Source: Phyllobacterium sophorae
GTDB taxonomy: Bacteria > Pseudomonadota > Alphaproteobacteria > Rhizobiales > Rhizobiaceae
DNA length: 64,000 bases
NCBI RefSeq assembly: GCF_003010965.1
Contig: NZ_PGGM01000002.1
Coordinates: forward strand, 310,001 to 374,000
Direction: 5' to 3'
Of the stretch, positions 9,003-17,989 are shown piece by piece. The first letter of the stretch is position 1, and every line of letters starts with the position of its first letter. A model generated the notes under the pieces. That model saw only the letters and a program-made list of their open reading frames with translations, ran no database searches and was not told where the DNA came from. Made by a program: the position numbers and the translations under genes.

Positions 9003-9992
9003 TTAACCGCCGGTGACACTCATATGCCGGGAGACGGCCGGGCGATTGTGGCGGCGATCGATGATGAAATCATGCCCCTTGGGCTTGCGCCCAATGGCCT
9101 CATCGATCGCATTGTTCAGAAGCGCATTGCCTTCGGAAGCCCGAAGAGGCTCGCGCAGATCAGCAGCATCTTCCTGGCCGAGGCACATGTAAAGCGTGCC
9201 GGTGCAGGTGAGGCGAACCCGGTTGCAACTCTCGCAGAAATTGTGGGTCATCGGCGTGATAAAGCCGATACGGCCGCCGGTTTCCCTGACCTCGACATAA
9301 CGGGCAGGGCCGCCTGTCTTGTAGGGGATATCCTCCAGGGTAAATTCCTCGCTGAGCTTGGCGCGCAGCAATGAGAGCGGCAAATACTGGTCGGTGCGGT
9401 CGAGATCGATTTCGCCCATCGGCATTGTTTCGATCAGCGTCAGGTCCATGCCTCGCCCATGCGCCCATCGGATCATTTGCGGAATTTCGTGATCGTTGAA
9501 ACCCTTGAGGGCAACTGCATTCAGCTTGATTTTCAGGCCGGCATCCTGCGCAGCGTCGATGCCTTCCATGACACGGTTCAGATCGCCCCAACGCGTGATG
9601 GCACGGAATTTTTCAGGGTCCAGCGTGTCGAGTGATACATTGATGCGCTTGACGCCGTGGTCGGCCAGCTCGTGCGCATACCGTGCCAATTGCGAGCCGT
9701 TGGTGGTAAGCGTCAGCTCTTCAAGAGCGCCGGATTGCAAATGACGGGAGAGTTCGCCAATCAGATGCATGATATTCTTGCGCACAAGCGGTTCACCGCC
9801 GGTAAGACGCAGTTTTTTCACGCCTTTTTCAATGAATGCTGTGCAAACACGGTCGAGCTCTTCGAGCGTCAGGAGGTCCTTTTTCGGCAAGAATGTCATG
9901 TGTTCCGACATGCAGTAGGTGCAGCGGAAATCACAGCGATCCGTTACCGATACGCGCAGATAGCTTATCGTACGCCCGAATGGGTCTATCAT
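9003..9992 (-). CDS. moaA: GTP 3',8-cyclase MoaA
   Basis: 329-residue radical-SAM enzyme catalysing the first step of molybdenum cofactor synthesis, GTP to 3',8-cyclo-GTP. Seen: the N-terminal [4Fe-4S] motif [13 protein letters not shown] (CxxxCxxC, about residues 15-27), the C-terminal cluster motif [19 protein letters not shown], and the conserved terminal Gly-Gly. I chose the Met at 9992 because the family sequence begins there (MIDPFGR); the frame is open to 10169 and a slightly longer form is possible. It lies 101 bp upstream of the EamA-mobA-mobB unit on the same strand. Confidence 0.95.
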   Translation of the reverse strand: MIDPFGRTISYLRVSVTDRCDFRCTYCMSEHMTFLPKKDLLTLEELDRVCTAFIEKGVKKLRLTGGEPLVRKNIMHLIGELSRHLQSGALEELTLTTNGSQLARYAHELADHGVKRINVSLDTLDPEKFRAITRWGDLNRVMEGIDAAQDAGLKIKLNAVALKGFNDHEIPQMIRWAHGRGMDLTLIETMPMGEIDLDRTDQYLPLSLLRAKLSEEFTLEDIPYKTGGPARYVEVRETGGRIGFITPMTHNFCESCNRVRLTCTGTLYMCLGQEDAADLREPLRASEGNALLNNAIDEAIGRKPKGHDFIIDRRHNRPAVSRHMSVTGG

Positions 9993-10181
9993 CGGTGCTT
10001 GACGTTCCGTCCTATCGATCAATGCAAATTGGTCCAAGGCTTCCTCCTGCAAAAGAGATAGGGTGCCAGCAGCCGCTTGTCCAGTCACGGGACGGTGCAT
10101 GCGTTTACACCTTCTGGCATTTGTGCGCTTGCAGGCTTCATTTGCGGTGCTTACAGAGGAGCAGAACAAGGATTATACATC

Positions 10182-10562
10182 ATGACCAATGCTTGGCCGA
10201 AAGAATTGCGTGTAAGCAAGGATCGCCGGTCGCTAACGATCACCTTTGACGACGGCGAAAGCTATAATTTGACGGCGGAGCTTCTACGGGTAGCGTCGCC
10301 ATCGGCGGAAGTTCAGGGGCATTCACCCGAACAGCGCGTCACTGTGCCCGGGAAGGTGAATGTCGAAATTGCCAAGATGGAGCCTGTTGGCAATTATGCA
10401 GTGCGCATCATCTTTGATGACATGCACGACACGGGGCTGTTCAGCTGGGATTATCTGATGGATCTTGGCCGCAACAGGGATGAACGCTGGCAGGCATATC
10501 TCGATGAACTCGCCGAAAAGGGGCTGAGCCGCGAGCCCTTCACTCCACGGCGCTCCCACTAG
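10182..10562 (+). CDS. DUF971 domain-containing protein
   Basis: 126-residue protein consisting essentially of the DUF971 / gamma-butyrobetaine hydroxylase N-terminal-like domain. It begins WPKELRVSKDRRSLTITFDDG and ends with the DTGLFSWDYLMDLG segment usual in the family. Family members are stand-alone small proteins often found near iron-sulfur or cofactor genes; biochemical role is unsettled. It is divergent from moaA. The start at 10182 has an AAGGA-like site. Confidence 0.85.
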   Translation: MTNAWPKELRVSKDRRSLTITFDDGESYNLTAELLRVASPSAEVQGHSPEQRVTVPGKVNVEIAKMEPVGNYAVRIIFDDMHDTGLFSWDYLMDLGRNRDERWQAYLDELAEKGLSREPFTPRRSH

Positions 10563-10590
10563 AGCAAATTTTGTCTTTCTGGAGCCAGTT

Positions 10591-10776
10591 CTATCTCAGA
10601 ACTATGACTTTTGTGCCAATGTCGACATTGGCGTAGAGATGCTTGACATCGTCATTGGCCATTCGGATGCAGCGGGATGACATGGCCTGACCAATCGTCC
10701 AGCGTTGATTGATGTGCAGGCTTTCCGGCCAGGAATATTTTTCTGATAGTTTGATCTTGTGCACGTGCAGGCATAG
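10591..10776 (-). pseudogene. Decayed C-terminal fragment of an L,D-transpeptidase (YkuD/ErfK family)
   Basis: In one minus-strand frame ending at TAG (10591-10593), 61 codons read KYSWPESLHINQRWTIGQ then AMSSRCIRMANDDVKHLY and a final VDIGTKVIVLR. This matches the catalytic end of rhizobial YkuD proteins, normally close to HGTNxPWTIG-xAxSSGCIRM-NxDVxxLY-VxxGTKVxVL. Part of the HGTN segment is missing and the Gly before the active Cys is Arg. A stop codon at 10777-10779 lies just upstream, there is no ribosome-binding site, and the N-terminal two thirds of the domain are absent. I therefore call it a relic, not a gene. Confidence 0.65.
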
Positions 10777-11128
10777 TCAAAGAGGATACGATTTATACTG
10801 TTGCGCATAGCAAAAGCAGGAGGAAAAACTTGTTCACCGTGTCCCCATTCGATCCAGCGAGTCGATTCTTCTGTAACGCTATTGGAAGATTTTTAAAATA
10901 ACTCGGTGGGTCAACGAGTTCTCTTGTAGATCAACATGATAATCAATGTGTATCGCGATTGATGTGTCGAAATCGGCACACAGCTTAAAATTGTGCTCCT
11001 GGATAATAATCAATCGGGGGCGGGGCATTGTTAAAAGAATCTAAATAGGATGCGATGAAACTGGCCGAACACCAAATCAATGGCCCATGTTCACCCGTGG
11101 GCATGACAGTACCATCCGGGCGGACATC
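10777..11128. other. Non-coding region upstream of the L,D-transpeptidase gene
   Basis: 352 bp, more AT-rich than its surroundings, without a convincing reading frame. It contains a 6-base inverted repeat (10900-10905 with 10915-10920). It presumably carries the promoter of the gene at 11129, but I cannot assign -35/-10 boxes with confidence. Confidence 0.5.
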
Positions 11129-13048
11129 ATGAATTCCTTTTCAAAAAAGCGTGCGATTTTTCTGGCTGCATTGTTATCGGCGACGGCAGTCTCGATTTCG
11201 CAGGCCTCGGCAGCAAACAATCTGATGGAATTGCTGTTCGGTAACCGCCGCGTGGAGTCCAAGCCTGTCGGTCCTTCCAGACCCGGCGAGGGCATTGACG
11301 AACAGTCAGCGTCTGTCAGACGCCCGTCAGCGCCGATCAAGCGCGTCACTGTGACTGCGCCGACGAATTACGATTACAAGCCCGAAGCGCTCGTTCAGAT
11401 TGACTTTTCCAGGGTCGATCCTCAGCTGACTGCCTCCGCGGATCATGACACCGTAGCGCCGCCACAGATGGAACAATTCGGTCTCAAAATAGATCACTTA
11501 AAAGACGCGCATGTGCAGGCGGAAAAACAGATCGCCGACGCCATCGTTTCCTATTACGCCACGAAACAGCAGCCGATCTGGACCGCATCATATGATGTGA
11601 CCTCAAAAGCCAAGGCTGTTCTGGCGCTCTTCGCCAAGGCTGGCGAAGATGGCCTTGATCCTCAGGATTACGCCGTCAAGGTGCCGGGCGATGATTATGA
11701 CCGTGCCAATATTCCAGCACGGCTGAAGGAACTCTCCGAGTTCGAATTGACGCTGTCGGCGCGCGCGCTGCGGTATGCGATGGATCAGGGTGAGGGCCGT
11801 ATCAATCCAAATCGTCTGAGCGGGTTCCACGATATCGCGGTTGGCCGCGTCCGTCCACGCGAGGTAATTGATCAGCTCGCTTCTTCAAGCGACCCGAGCG
11901 CCACGCTTGTTGCCTTTGCGCCTCAAAGCAAATGGTATGCCGAATTGAAGCAGAGCCTGGACAAGATCGGCGATGCCAAAGAGCCCACTGTGCGCGTTGC
12001 TCCGGGTACCCTGATAAGGCCGGGCGAAGTAAATCCGGAAATTCGCAATGTCGTAGCCCTGATCAAGGCAAAAGCCCCCGAAGACTATCTGGCAAAGCAC
12101 GAGGCTGTGCTGCTATCGCACGAAAATACCGACGTCTATGACGAGAGCCTCGTCGAAGCCATCAAGGAATTCCAAAAAGGACAGGGGCGCAAACCCGATG
12201 GCATCATCGGCAGCAGCACCATCAATACGCTTCAGGCAGAAACGACCTCATCCAAGCGCGATCGAATTCTCTATTCGATGGAACGCTTGCGCTGGCTGCC
12301 GCATGATTTCGGCACGCGCTACGTCTTCATCAATCAGCCAGCGTACCGTGCTCAGTATTTCGATGACAACACCGAAAAGCTGGCGATGAACATCGTAGTC
12401 GGGTCACCGACGAACCAGACCTACTTCTTCCATGACACGATCGAAACCGTTGTCTTCAATCCATCTTGGGGCGTGCCACGGTCGATCATTCTCAATGAGA
12501 TGATGCCGAAAATTCTCAACAACCCATCCTATCTCGAGAATAGCGGTTATGAAGTCTATGACAAATCCGGGCGCGTCATCCCTTCAAGCGCGGTGAATTG
12601 GTCACAAGTTGCCGCCAGTGGCGGTGGCGTCGGCATTCGTCAAAAACCGAGCCTCGACAATGCATTGGGTGAGCTGAAAATTCTGTTCCCGAACAGCCAC
12701 GACATCTACATGCATGACACACCGGCGAAATCCTATTTCAAGCGGGACATGCGGGCATTGAGCCACGGCTGTATCCGGCTGGAACGACCACGTGATATGG
12801 CCGCCGCCGTGCTTGGTGTTCCGGTCGAAGACCTGAAGCAATATTTCGGCAAGAATGAGCGCAGCGTCAGGGTGAAGGACCAACTGCCCGTTTACGTGTC
12901 CTATTTCACCGCTTGGCCCGATGCCGCCACCGGCGAAATCCAATTCTACAACGATGTCTACGAGCGCGATGCCTACCTCGCAAAGGCATTCGCGAAAACG
13001 CGGGCCGTCCGTCAGGCCGCTGAGGTTGCCCAGACTGCAGGGCTCTGA
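11129..13048 (+). CDS. Large L,D-transpeptidase (LdtD/YcbB-type, YkuD catalytic domain)
   Basis: 639-residue exported murein L,D-transpeptidase that forms 3-3 cross-links in peptidoglycan. Order of parts: signal peptide (about residues 1-30, ending SQASA), scaffold domain (about 110-310), peptidoglycan-binding domain (about 340-390, SLVEAIKEFQKGQGRKPDGIIGSSTI), and YkuD catalytic domain (about 410-590). The active site IYMHDTPAKSYF...RALSHGCIRLE is complete, with catalytic Cys at about residue 548. The start at 11129 has a GGGCGG site and opens the signal peptide. 3-3 cross-links are abundant in Rhizobiales, which grow from one pole. The relic at 10591 is from the same superfamily. Confidence 0.93.
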   Translation: MNSFSKKRAIFLAALLSATAVSISQASAANNLMELLFGNRRVESKPVGPSRPGEGIDEQSASVRRPSAPIKRVTVTAPTNYDYKPEALVQIDFSRVDPQLTASADHDTVAPPQMEQFGLKIDHLKDAHVQAEKQIADAIVSYYATKQQPIWTASYDVTSKAKAVLALFAKAGEDGLDPQDYAVKVPGDDYDRANIPARLKELSEFELTLSARALRYAMDQGEGRINPNRLSGFHDIAVGRVRPREVIDQLASSSDPSATLVAFAPQSKWYAELKQSLDKIGDAKEPTVRVAPGTLIRPGEVNPEIRNVVALIKAKAPEDYLAKHEAVLLSHENTDVYDESLVEAIKEFQKGQGRKPDGIIGSSTINTLQAETTSSKRDRILYSMERLRWLPHDFGTRYVFINQPAYRAQYFDDNTEKLAMNIVVGSPTNQTYFFHDTIETVVFNPSWGVPRSIILNEMMPKILNNPSYLENSGYEVYDKSGRVIPSSAVNWSQVAASGGGVGIRQKPSLDNALGELKILFPNSHDIYMHDTPAKSYFKRDMRALSHGCIRLERPRDMAAAVLGVPVEDLKQYFGKNERSVRVKDQLPVYVSYFTAWPDAATGEIQFYNDVYERDAYLAKAFAKTRAVRQAAEVAQTAGL

Positions 13049-13059
13049 AGTCCGCTGCT

Positions 13060-13800
13060 CTAGCTCCTGGGCTCTATTTCGAATGGGGGCAGGCTCTGAA
13101 ATGCAAGTTTCAAGGCCTGCGACCAACCCTCCGAAATGATCTCGTAATAGGGATCGTGGCGTTCGATCCGCTTTTCGAATCCGAGCTTGAAGCTGTCGGA
13201 TTCATAGAATTGCAGGTCAAGCGGCAGCCCTACCGACAGGTTGGACTTCAATGTTGAATCGAATGATACCAGCAACAGCTTGGTCGCTTCTTCGAATGTC
13301 ATCGCCGGATCGTAGGACCGTACAATAATCGGCTTGCCGTATTTGTGCTCGCCGATCTGGAAAAAAGGCGTGTCGGGCGTGGACTCGATGAAATTGCCTT
13401 CCGGGTAGATCAGGAACAGACGGGGATCCCCGCCTTTGATCTGGCCCCCGAGGATAATCGACGCTCCGAACGAATCCGCGCGTTGCCCCCCGGAATCCAC
13501 CTCGTCGATGACATGTCTTATCGTATCGCCGACGAGCCGCGCGGTCTGGAACATCGATGGCATATCGTAGATCGATGGCGACCGTTCAGAGGGTGTCTTG
13601 GTACGCTCATTCAAAATACTGATGACGGCCTGCGTGGTTGCAAGGTTACCAGCGGATAGCAGCGTGATTACGCGATCGCCTGTTTTGGCCCAGGTGTACA
13701 TTTTCTTGAACGTCGAGATGTTGTCGACGCCAGCATTGGTCCTTGTGTCAGACATGAACACAAGACCACGGTCCAGTTTGAGGCCTACACAGTAGGTCAT
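13060..13800 (-). CDS. Anbu: proteasome-type protease (HslV/20S beta-like)
   Basis: 246-residue N-terminal-nucleophile hydrolase of the proteasome fold. It starts MTYCVGLKLDRGLVFMSDTRTNAG: Thr2 would become the catalytic N-terminal Thr after Met removal, and the Asp of SDTR sits at the conserved catalytic position. Anbu (ancestral beta subunit) is described in the literature as the third bacterial proteasome-like family, assembling into open helical or ring-like oligomers, with substrates unknown. Assignment is strengthened by its three classic partner genes directly upstream: transglutaminase, alpha-E, and circularly permuted ATP-grasp. It is the last gene of the cluster, 38 bp after the transglutaminase gene. 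The start at 13800 has a GGGA site. Confidence 0.92.
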   Translation of the reverse strand: MTYCVGLKLDRGLVFMSDTRTNAGVDNISTFKKMYTWAKTGDRVITLLSAGNLATTQAVISILNERTKTPSERSPSIYDMPSMFQTARLVGDTIRHVIDEVDSGGQRADSFGASIILGGQIKGGDPRLFLIYPEGNFIESTPDTPFFQIGEHKYGKPIIVRSYDPAMTFEEATKLLLVSFDSTLKSNLSVGLPLDLQFYESDSFKLGFEKRIERHDPYYEIISEGWSQALKLAFQSLPPFEIEPRS

Positions 13801-13838
13801 AGCGAATCCCGAATTCCGATTCCGAATGAATTTTGAGA

Positions 13839-14636
13839 TTACTGCTCCACATTGACCTCGACGGCAAGTGATTCGATGCCTGGTCCAAAGCGTATTCCGG
13901 AAATCGGGGCTGCTTCGCGGTAGTCGAGGCCGCATGCTACGCGGACATAGCCTTCATTCGGGCAAATATCGTTGGCTGCATCGAATCCGACCCAGCCGAG
14001 CCCCTCGATGTGGGCTTCGGCCCAGGCATGGCTTGCCGTCTGTTCGATCGTATTGTTGAGCATCAGATAGCCAGATACATACCGTGCCGGAATATTCAGG
14101 ACGCGTGCGACCGACAAAAAGATGTGTGTGTGGTCCTGACAGACGCCTTTACCATTCAAAAGCGCTTCCTCGGCCGTCGTGGCCACATTGGTCGATCCTG
14201 GTATATAGGCCACTCTCTGGTGCAATAGTCCCATCAATTCATGCATGATCGCAAGTTTGTCGGTCCTGATTTGAAGGCCGGCCGCCAATTCGCGAATCGC
14301 CTCTCCGGGCTTTGTCAGCTCGGTCTCCCGCTCATAGAGCCAGATCGGCATGAAGTTATAGACCTTGCCGAGAACGCCCGTGCGATCCTCGGTTTCAACT
14401 TGGCCTGAAGCGCGGATGACGAGCTCCTCGACGTTGCGTTCAAGGCTTATCAAGGTCGTGCGATTGCCATAACCGTCGCGATAGTTCGCCTCCTGCGTTG
14501 CCCCTTTCACCGTCACCGTCCAATCGATAACCTTTTGCCCTGGGCTGCTCTGTGGATGCAGGCGCAAACGCAGTACCGAATAATGCACCGGGGAGTCATA
14601 ACGATAGTTGGAATTGTGATGAATGTTCAAAAGCAT
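13839..14636 (-). CDS. Transglutaminase-like cysteine protease family protein of the Anbu cluster
   Basis: 265-residue protein with an N-terminal bacterial transglutaminase-like domain (about 1-80, NIHHNSNYRYDSPVHYSVLRLRLHP) and a core domain with the catalytic Cys in GVCQDHTHIFL (about residue 165), His in SHAWAEAHIEGLGWVGFD (about 207) and the following Asp. Such proteins usually act as peptidases or amidases on isopeptide bonds. ATG at 14636 is preferred; an in-frame TTG at 14645 would overlap the upstream stop. Predicted to work with the ATP-grasp, alpha-E and Anbu proteins in making and trimming a peptide tag (published prediction, not shown). Confidence 0.92.
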   Translation of the reverse strand: MLLNIHHNSNYRYDSPVHYSVLRLRLHPQSSPGQKVIDWTVTVKGATQEANYRDGYGNRTTLISLERNVEELVIRASGQVETEDRTGVLGKVYNFMPIWLYERETELTKPGEAIRELAAGLQIRTDKLAIMHELMGLLHQRVAYIPGSTNVATTAEEALLNGKGVCQDHTHIFLSVARVLNIPARYVSGYLMLNNTIEQTASHAWAEAHIEGLGWVGFDAANDICPNEGYVRVACGLDYREAAPISGIRFGPGIESLAVEVNVEQ

Positions 14637-14641
14637 GGGCT

Positions 14642-15583
14642 TCAATCGAAGTTGTAGGCCGCAGCAATTTTGCTGCTCAAGCTGTTCGTTTGATAGATGA
14701 GATCGCTCAGAAATTCATGAAGACCGTTGTCAAAGATGGTCCGGATATCATTGTTTTCCAGGCGGATCATTATACTTTCCGACATGTCATGGCATTCGTG
14801 CCGCTTGCCATAATCGCTGGCAAGGTATTTCAGATTATCCACGATGTTCGAATAACAGAAATTGAGCGATCGCGGCATTCTGGAGTTGAGGATCAGATAG
14901 TCTGCAATATTTACGGGATTGTATTCCACGTCATAGACCCAGCGATAGGAGCGGTGCGCTGAAACGGAGCGCAAGATTGACTCCCACTGAAAGTTGTCGA
15001 GTGTCGTGCCAACATACGAGATCGACGGCAGCAGGACGTAATATTTGACATCGAGAATGCGAGCGGTGTTGTCCGCCCGCTCGATAAACGTCCCGATGCG
15101 TGCAAAATTGAAAATCTCGTTGCGCAGCATCGTTCCGTGGAAAGCGCCGCGGATGATCGCGGTTTCACGCTTGATCTGGTCGAGCACACGCGGAAGATCG
15201 GTCTCGGGGACAGCCTGTGCCAGCGTGGATTTGAGGATCATCCACGTCTCGTTCACACTTTCCCAGGCCTCGCGCGTCAGTGCCGTGCGCACCATGCGCG
15301 CGTTTGAGCGAGCTGTCTCGACGCACGACATGACGCTCGACGGGTTTCCGGGATCGCGCAGCAGGAAATCAGACACCAGGCTGGCATTGTATTCGTTGTA
15401 CTTGTTGTCGTACCCGATTTTTACACCGGCGCTCATCAGAACCGAGGACCATTCTTCCGGTGCATCGGAAGTCTTCGTCAGAGCCATGCGCAAACCGGCA
15501 TCGATCAGGCGAGCCATATTCTCTGCCCGCTCAATATAGCGGAACATCCAGTAGAGACCATTTGCGGTTCGGCCAAGAAGCAT
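14642..15583 (-). CDS. Alpha-E domain-containing protein
   Basis: 313-residue all-helical protein of the alpha-E (formerly DUF403) family. It starts MLLGRTANGLYWMFRYIERAENMARLIDAGLR, the family hallmark, and a second related segment, GTFIERADNTARILDVKYY, recurs about 180 residues later. Alpha-E proteins occur almost only with circularly permuted ATP-grasp and transglutaminase genes. Function is not established. A GAGGGAT ribosome-binding site precedes the ATG, and the end lies 5 bp before the transglutaminase start. Confidence 0.93.
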   Translation of the reverse strand: MLLGRTANGLYWMFRYIERAENMARLIDAGLRMALTKTSDAPEEWSSVLMSAGVKIGYDNKYNEYNASLVSDFLLRDPGNPSSVMSCVETARSNARMVRTALTREAWESVNETWMILKSTLAQAVPETDLPRVLDQIKRETAIIRGAFHGTMLRNEIFNFARIGTFIERADNTARILDVKYYVLLPSISYVGTTLDNFQWESILRSVSAHRSYRWVYDVEYNPVNIADYLILNSRMPRSLNFCYSNIVDNLKYLASDYGKRHECHDMSESIMIRLENNDIRTIFDNGLHEFLSDLIYQTNSLSSKIAAAYNFD

Positions 15584-15649
15584 TTTTCGGTGTTATCCCT
15601 CTTTGTCTCTGGAACCGTCTTTGGCGGCCCTCATCCCCTCAGAACAAGT

Positions 15650-17062
15650 CTAATCGTCCAGCACCCACGTGTCCTTCGTGCCTCCGCCCTGACTGGAATT
15701 GACGACAAGCGAACCTTCTTTCAAGGCAACGCGTGTCAGCCCGCCAGGCGTGATGCGAATGCGATCGGAAACAAGAACAAAGGGCCGCAGGTCCACGTGC
15801 CGTGGCGCCAGGCCCTTTTCAGTCATGATCGGGGTCGTCGAAAGTGCCAGGGTCGGCTGGGCGATATAGTTCTTGGGGTTGGCCTTCAGCTTGAGTGCGA
15901 AAGCCTCGCACTCCTTCTTCGAAGCGGCAGGACCCACCAGCATGCCATAACCGCCTGAACCGTGGACTTCCTTGACGACGAGATCGGCGAGGTTTTCGAG
16001 CACGTATTTGAGTGTGTCCGGCTCGGAGCAGCGATGGGTTGGAACATTCTCCAAAATCGCCTTGCGGCCAGTATAGAACTCGACGATTTCGGGCATGTAG
16101 GAATAGAGCGCCTTGTCGTCGGCAATTCCCGTTCCAGGGGCGTTGGCGATTGTGATGTTGCCCGACCGGTAGACATCCATGATACCGGCGACGCCCAGTG
16201 CCGAGTCACGGCGGAAGGTGAGGGGATCGAGGAAAGAATCATCGACCCGGCGATAGAGAACGTCGATCGCGCGATTGCCCTCGGTGGTCCGCATGACCAC
16301 CTTGCCGTTTTCCACTTTCAGATCGCTGCCCTCGACGAGCTCGACACCCATCTGATCCGCGAGGAATGCATGCTCGAAATAGGCCGAGTTGTAGATGCCC
16401 GGCGTAAGAACAGCGATTGTCGGTGTCCCTTTGCATCCGGGCGGTGCAACTGCTGCAAGCGATTGGCGCAGCAGCTTCGGGTATGTTTCGACGGGGCGAA
16501 CCTTGATCTGCTGAAACAGTTCCGGAAACAACTGCATCATCGTTTCGCGGTTCTCCAGCATGTACGAAACACCGGACGGTGTGCGCGCATTGTCTTCAAG
16601 CACATAGAACTGGTTTTCTTCAGTTCTTACGATATCGACGCCGATAATATGCGTATAGACGTTGCCGGGCGGACGGAACCCGACCATTTCAGGTAGATAG
16701 GCATCGTTGTGGGTGAATAATTCTCGCGGAATGCGCCCCGCACGAATGATTTCCTGACGGTGGTAGATATCATCGAGAAACGCATTGAGGGCCATAACAC
16801 GCTGCTCAATGCCTTGCGACAGGCGGCGCCATTCATTGCCGGTGATAATACGGGGAATGATGTCGAATGGAATGAGCCGTTCGGCTGCTTCTTCGTCGCC
16901 ATAGACTGCGAAGGTAATCCCGGTCTTGCGAAATACATTTTCCGCATCCAGCGCCTTCTGCGCCAATCGCTCGGGGTTCTGGGTATCAAGCCAGCATTTC
17001 AGCTGTTCGTATGGCAGGCGCACATCACCGCCGGTTTTGATCATCTCATCAAATGGCTTCAC
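15650..17062 (-). CDS. Circularly permuted ATP-grasp protein of the Anbu cluster
   Basis: 470-residue circularly permuted type 2 ATP-grasp protein (former DUF404/DUF407). Seen: VYGDEEAAERLIPFDIIPRI, then NFYVLEDNARTPSGVSYMLENR-like sequence (here QFYVLEDNARTPSG, about residue 150), and VVKEVHGSGGYGMLVGP (about 360-380), which forms the nucleotide-binding loop. ATP-grasp enzymes ligate carboxylates to amines or thiols, so this is the likely peptide-ligase of the cluster. I place the start at GTG 17062 because AAAGGGGG lies 6-7 bases upstream; the frame opens ten codons earlier at a TTG (17092). Confidence 0.92.
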   Translation of the reverse strand: MKPFDEMIKTGGDVRLPYEQLKCWLDTQNPERLAQKALDAENVFRKTGITFAVYGDEEAAERLIPFDIIPRIITGNEWRRLSQGIEQRVMALNAFLDDIYHRQEIIRAGRIPRELFTHNDAYLPEMVGFRPPGNVYTHIIGVDIVRTEENQFYVLEDNARTPSGVSYMLENRETMMQLFPELFQQIKVRPVETYPKLLRQSLAAVAPPGCKGTPTIAVLTPGIYNSAYFEHAFLADQMGVELVEGSDLKVENGKVVMRTTEGNRAIDVLYRRVDDSFLDPLTFRRDSALGVAGIMDVYRSGNITIANAPGTGIADDKALYSYMPEIVEFYTGRKAILENVPTHRCSEPDTLKYVLENLADLVVKEVHGSGGYGMLVGPAASKKECEAFALKLKANPKNYIAQPTLALSTTPIMTEKGLAPRHVDLRPFVLVSDRIRITPGGLTRVALKEGSLVVNSSQGGGTKDTWVLDD

Positions 17063-17228
17063 TAATACCCCCTTTATATAAGTGTCATTCAAGCGGGTTC
17101 AGCAAAAAAAGCAAGCACATTCCATCGTTTAAGCGTGCACACTTTACTCCAGCACAAAAATTAGGCAGCCAAGACGGGATTGAGGCAAGCGCAATACGAT
17201 TCCGGTTATGGCGTAGGCGCTAAACAAT

Positions 17229-17258
17229 AAGAAGCCCGGATAAGGATCCAGGCTTCTT
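17229..17258 (-). terminator. Hairpin after the BA14K gene
   Basis: An 8-base inverted repeat (17229-17236 with 17251-17258) lies 26 bases downstream of the BA14K stop on the minus strand. Only a short T-containing tail follows, so termination is plausible but not strong. Confidence 0.5.
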
Positions 17259-17283
17259 GGATTCGGCAGGTATCGGTGAAGAC

Positions 17284-17838
17284 TTACCGGTAGGGTGAAT
17301 AGCACTGCCGGCGCGGGCCACCATAGGGTTGATAGGTGTTGTCATAGGCCCGGTAGGACCGGTAACGATTGTAGCACCATTCCGTATGTGAACTGCCGGT
17401 GCGGTATACGGGAGCTGACTGGCTGATCGCATTACCGATGATCAATCCACCCGCGAATGCTGCGAGCGGGAACCAAGCGTCATTATAGTAGCGATAGCCG
17501 GGACGGTAATAACGGTAGCCGCGATATCCATTATAGTAATTGTTTCCATAGTAGCCGTCACCGCGCCAGCCACGATAACCGCGCCAGCCGCGATCGCCGC
17601 GCCAGTTCCCGTCGCCGCGCCAGCCTCGATCGCCGCGCCAGCCGCGATCGCCGCGCCATTCACGATTGTAGCGGGGCATGCGCCTGAGGACGCGATTGTC
17701 CTCATTGACCAACTGAATATTGCTGGGCGTTTCAACGGAAAGCAGTGCCAACGGTGCCGAATAACCGGGCACCGTTCCGGCAGACATCGTACTGACCGAC
17801 ATTGCGAGGGCTGCCAGTACCGAGGTGAGCTTTCTCAT
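17284..17838 (-). CDS. BA14K family exported protein with WRGDRG repeats
   Basis: 184-residue secreted or membrane-linked protein. Signal peptide at residues 1-25. Residues 61-96 are six tandem hexads of the WRGDRG type, followed by a Tyr/Gly/Arg-rich stretch, a hydrophobic segment ([17 protein letters not shown], about 128-145), and a C-terminal BA14K signature ([19 protein letters not shown]...RRQC). The BA14K family is named after an immunoreactive 14-kDa Brucella protein reported to bind immunoglobulin and to affect lipopolysaccharide; its cellular role is unclear. A perfect AGGAGG site lies before ATG 17838. The repeats resemble low-complexity surface segments. Confidence 0.85.
   Translation of the reverse strand: MRKLTSVLAALAMSVSTMSAGTVPGYSAPLALLSVETPSNIQLVNEDNRVLRRMPRYNREWRGDRGWRGDRGWRGDGNWRGDRGWRGYRGWRGDGYYGNNYYNGYRGYRYYRPGYRYYNDAWFPLAAFAGGLIIGNAISQSAPVYRTGSSHTEWCYNRYRSYRAYDNTYQPYGGPRRQCYSPYR
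17551..17658 (-). repeat. Six tandem 18-bp repeats coding WRGDRG
   Basis: Six consecutive 18-base units inside the BA14K gene encode [30 protein letters not shown] and WRGDGY. Near-identical DNA between units suggests recent slippage expansion. Confidence 0.85.
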
Positions 17839-17989
17839 ATTTCCTCCTGAAATCCGAGGCTTTATGCCTCGCATTTATGTAAGAGCAAAGAAAAGTCTGA
17901 TGGTAAGCCAAATTGGCGTAGCATCAATCGACAGAGTAACGTGCGATTCTCGCTTTTGTTCCAGATCACCTTTGAGTTACTTGATTCCA

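Noticed and set aside
17551-17658. Short regular repeats that could suggest a CRISPR array
   Set aside because: Units are 18 bp with no spacers and are in frame inside the BA14K gene, encoding WRGDRG.
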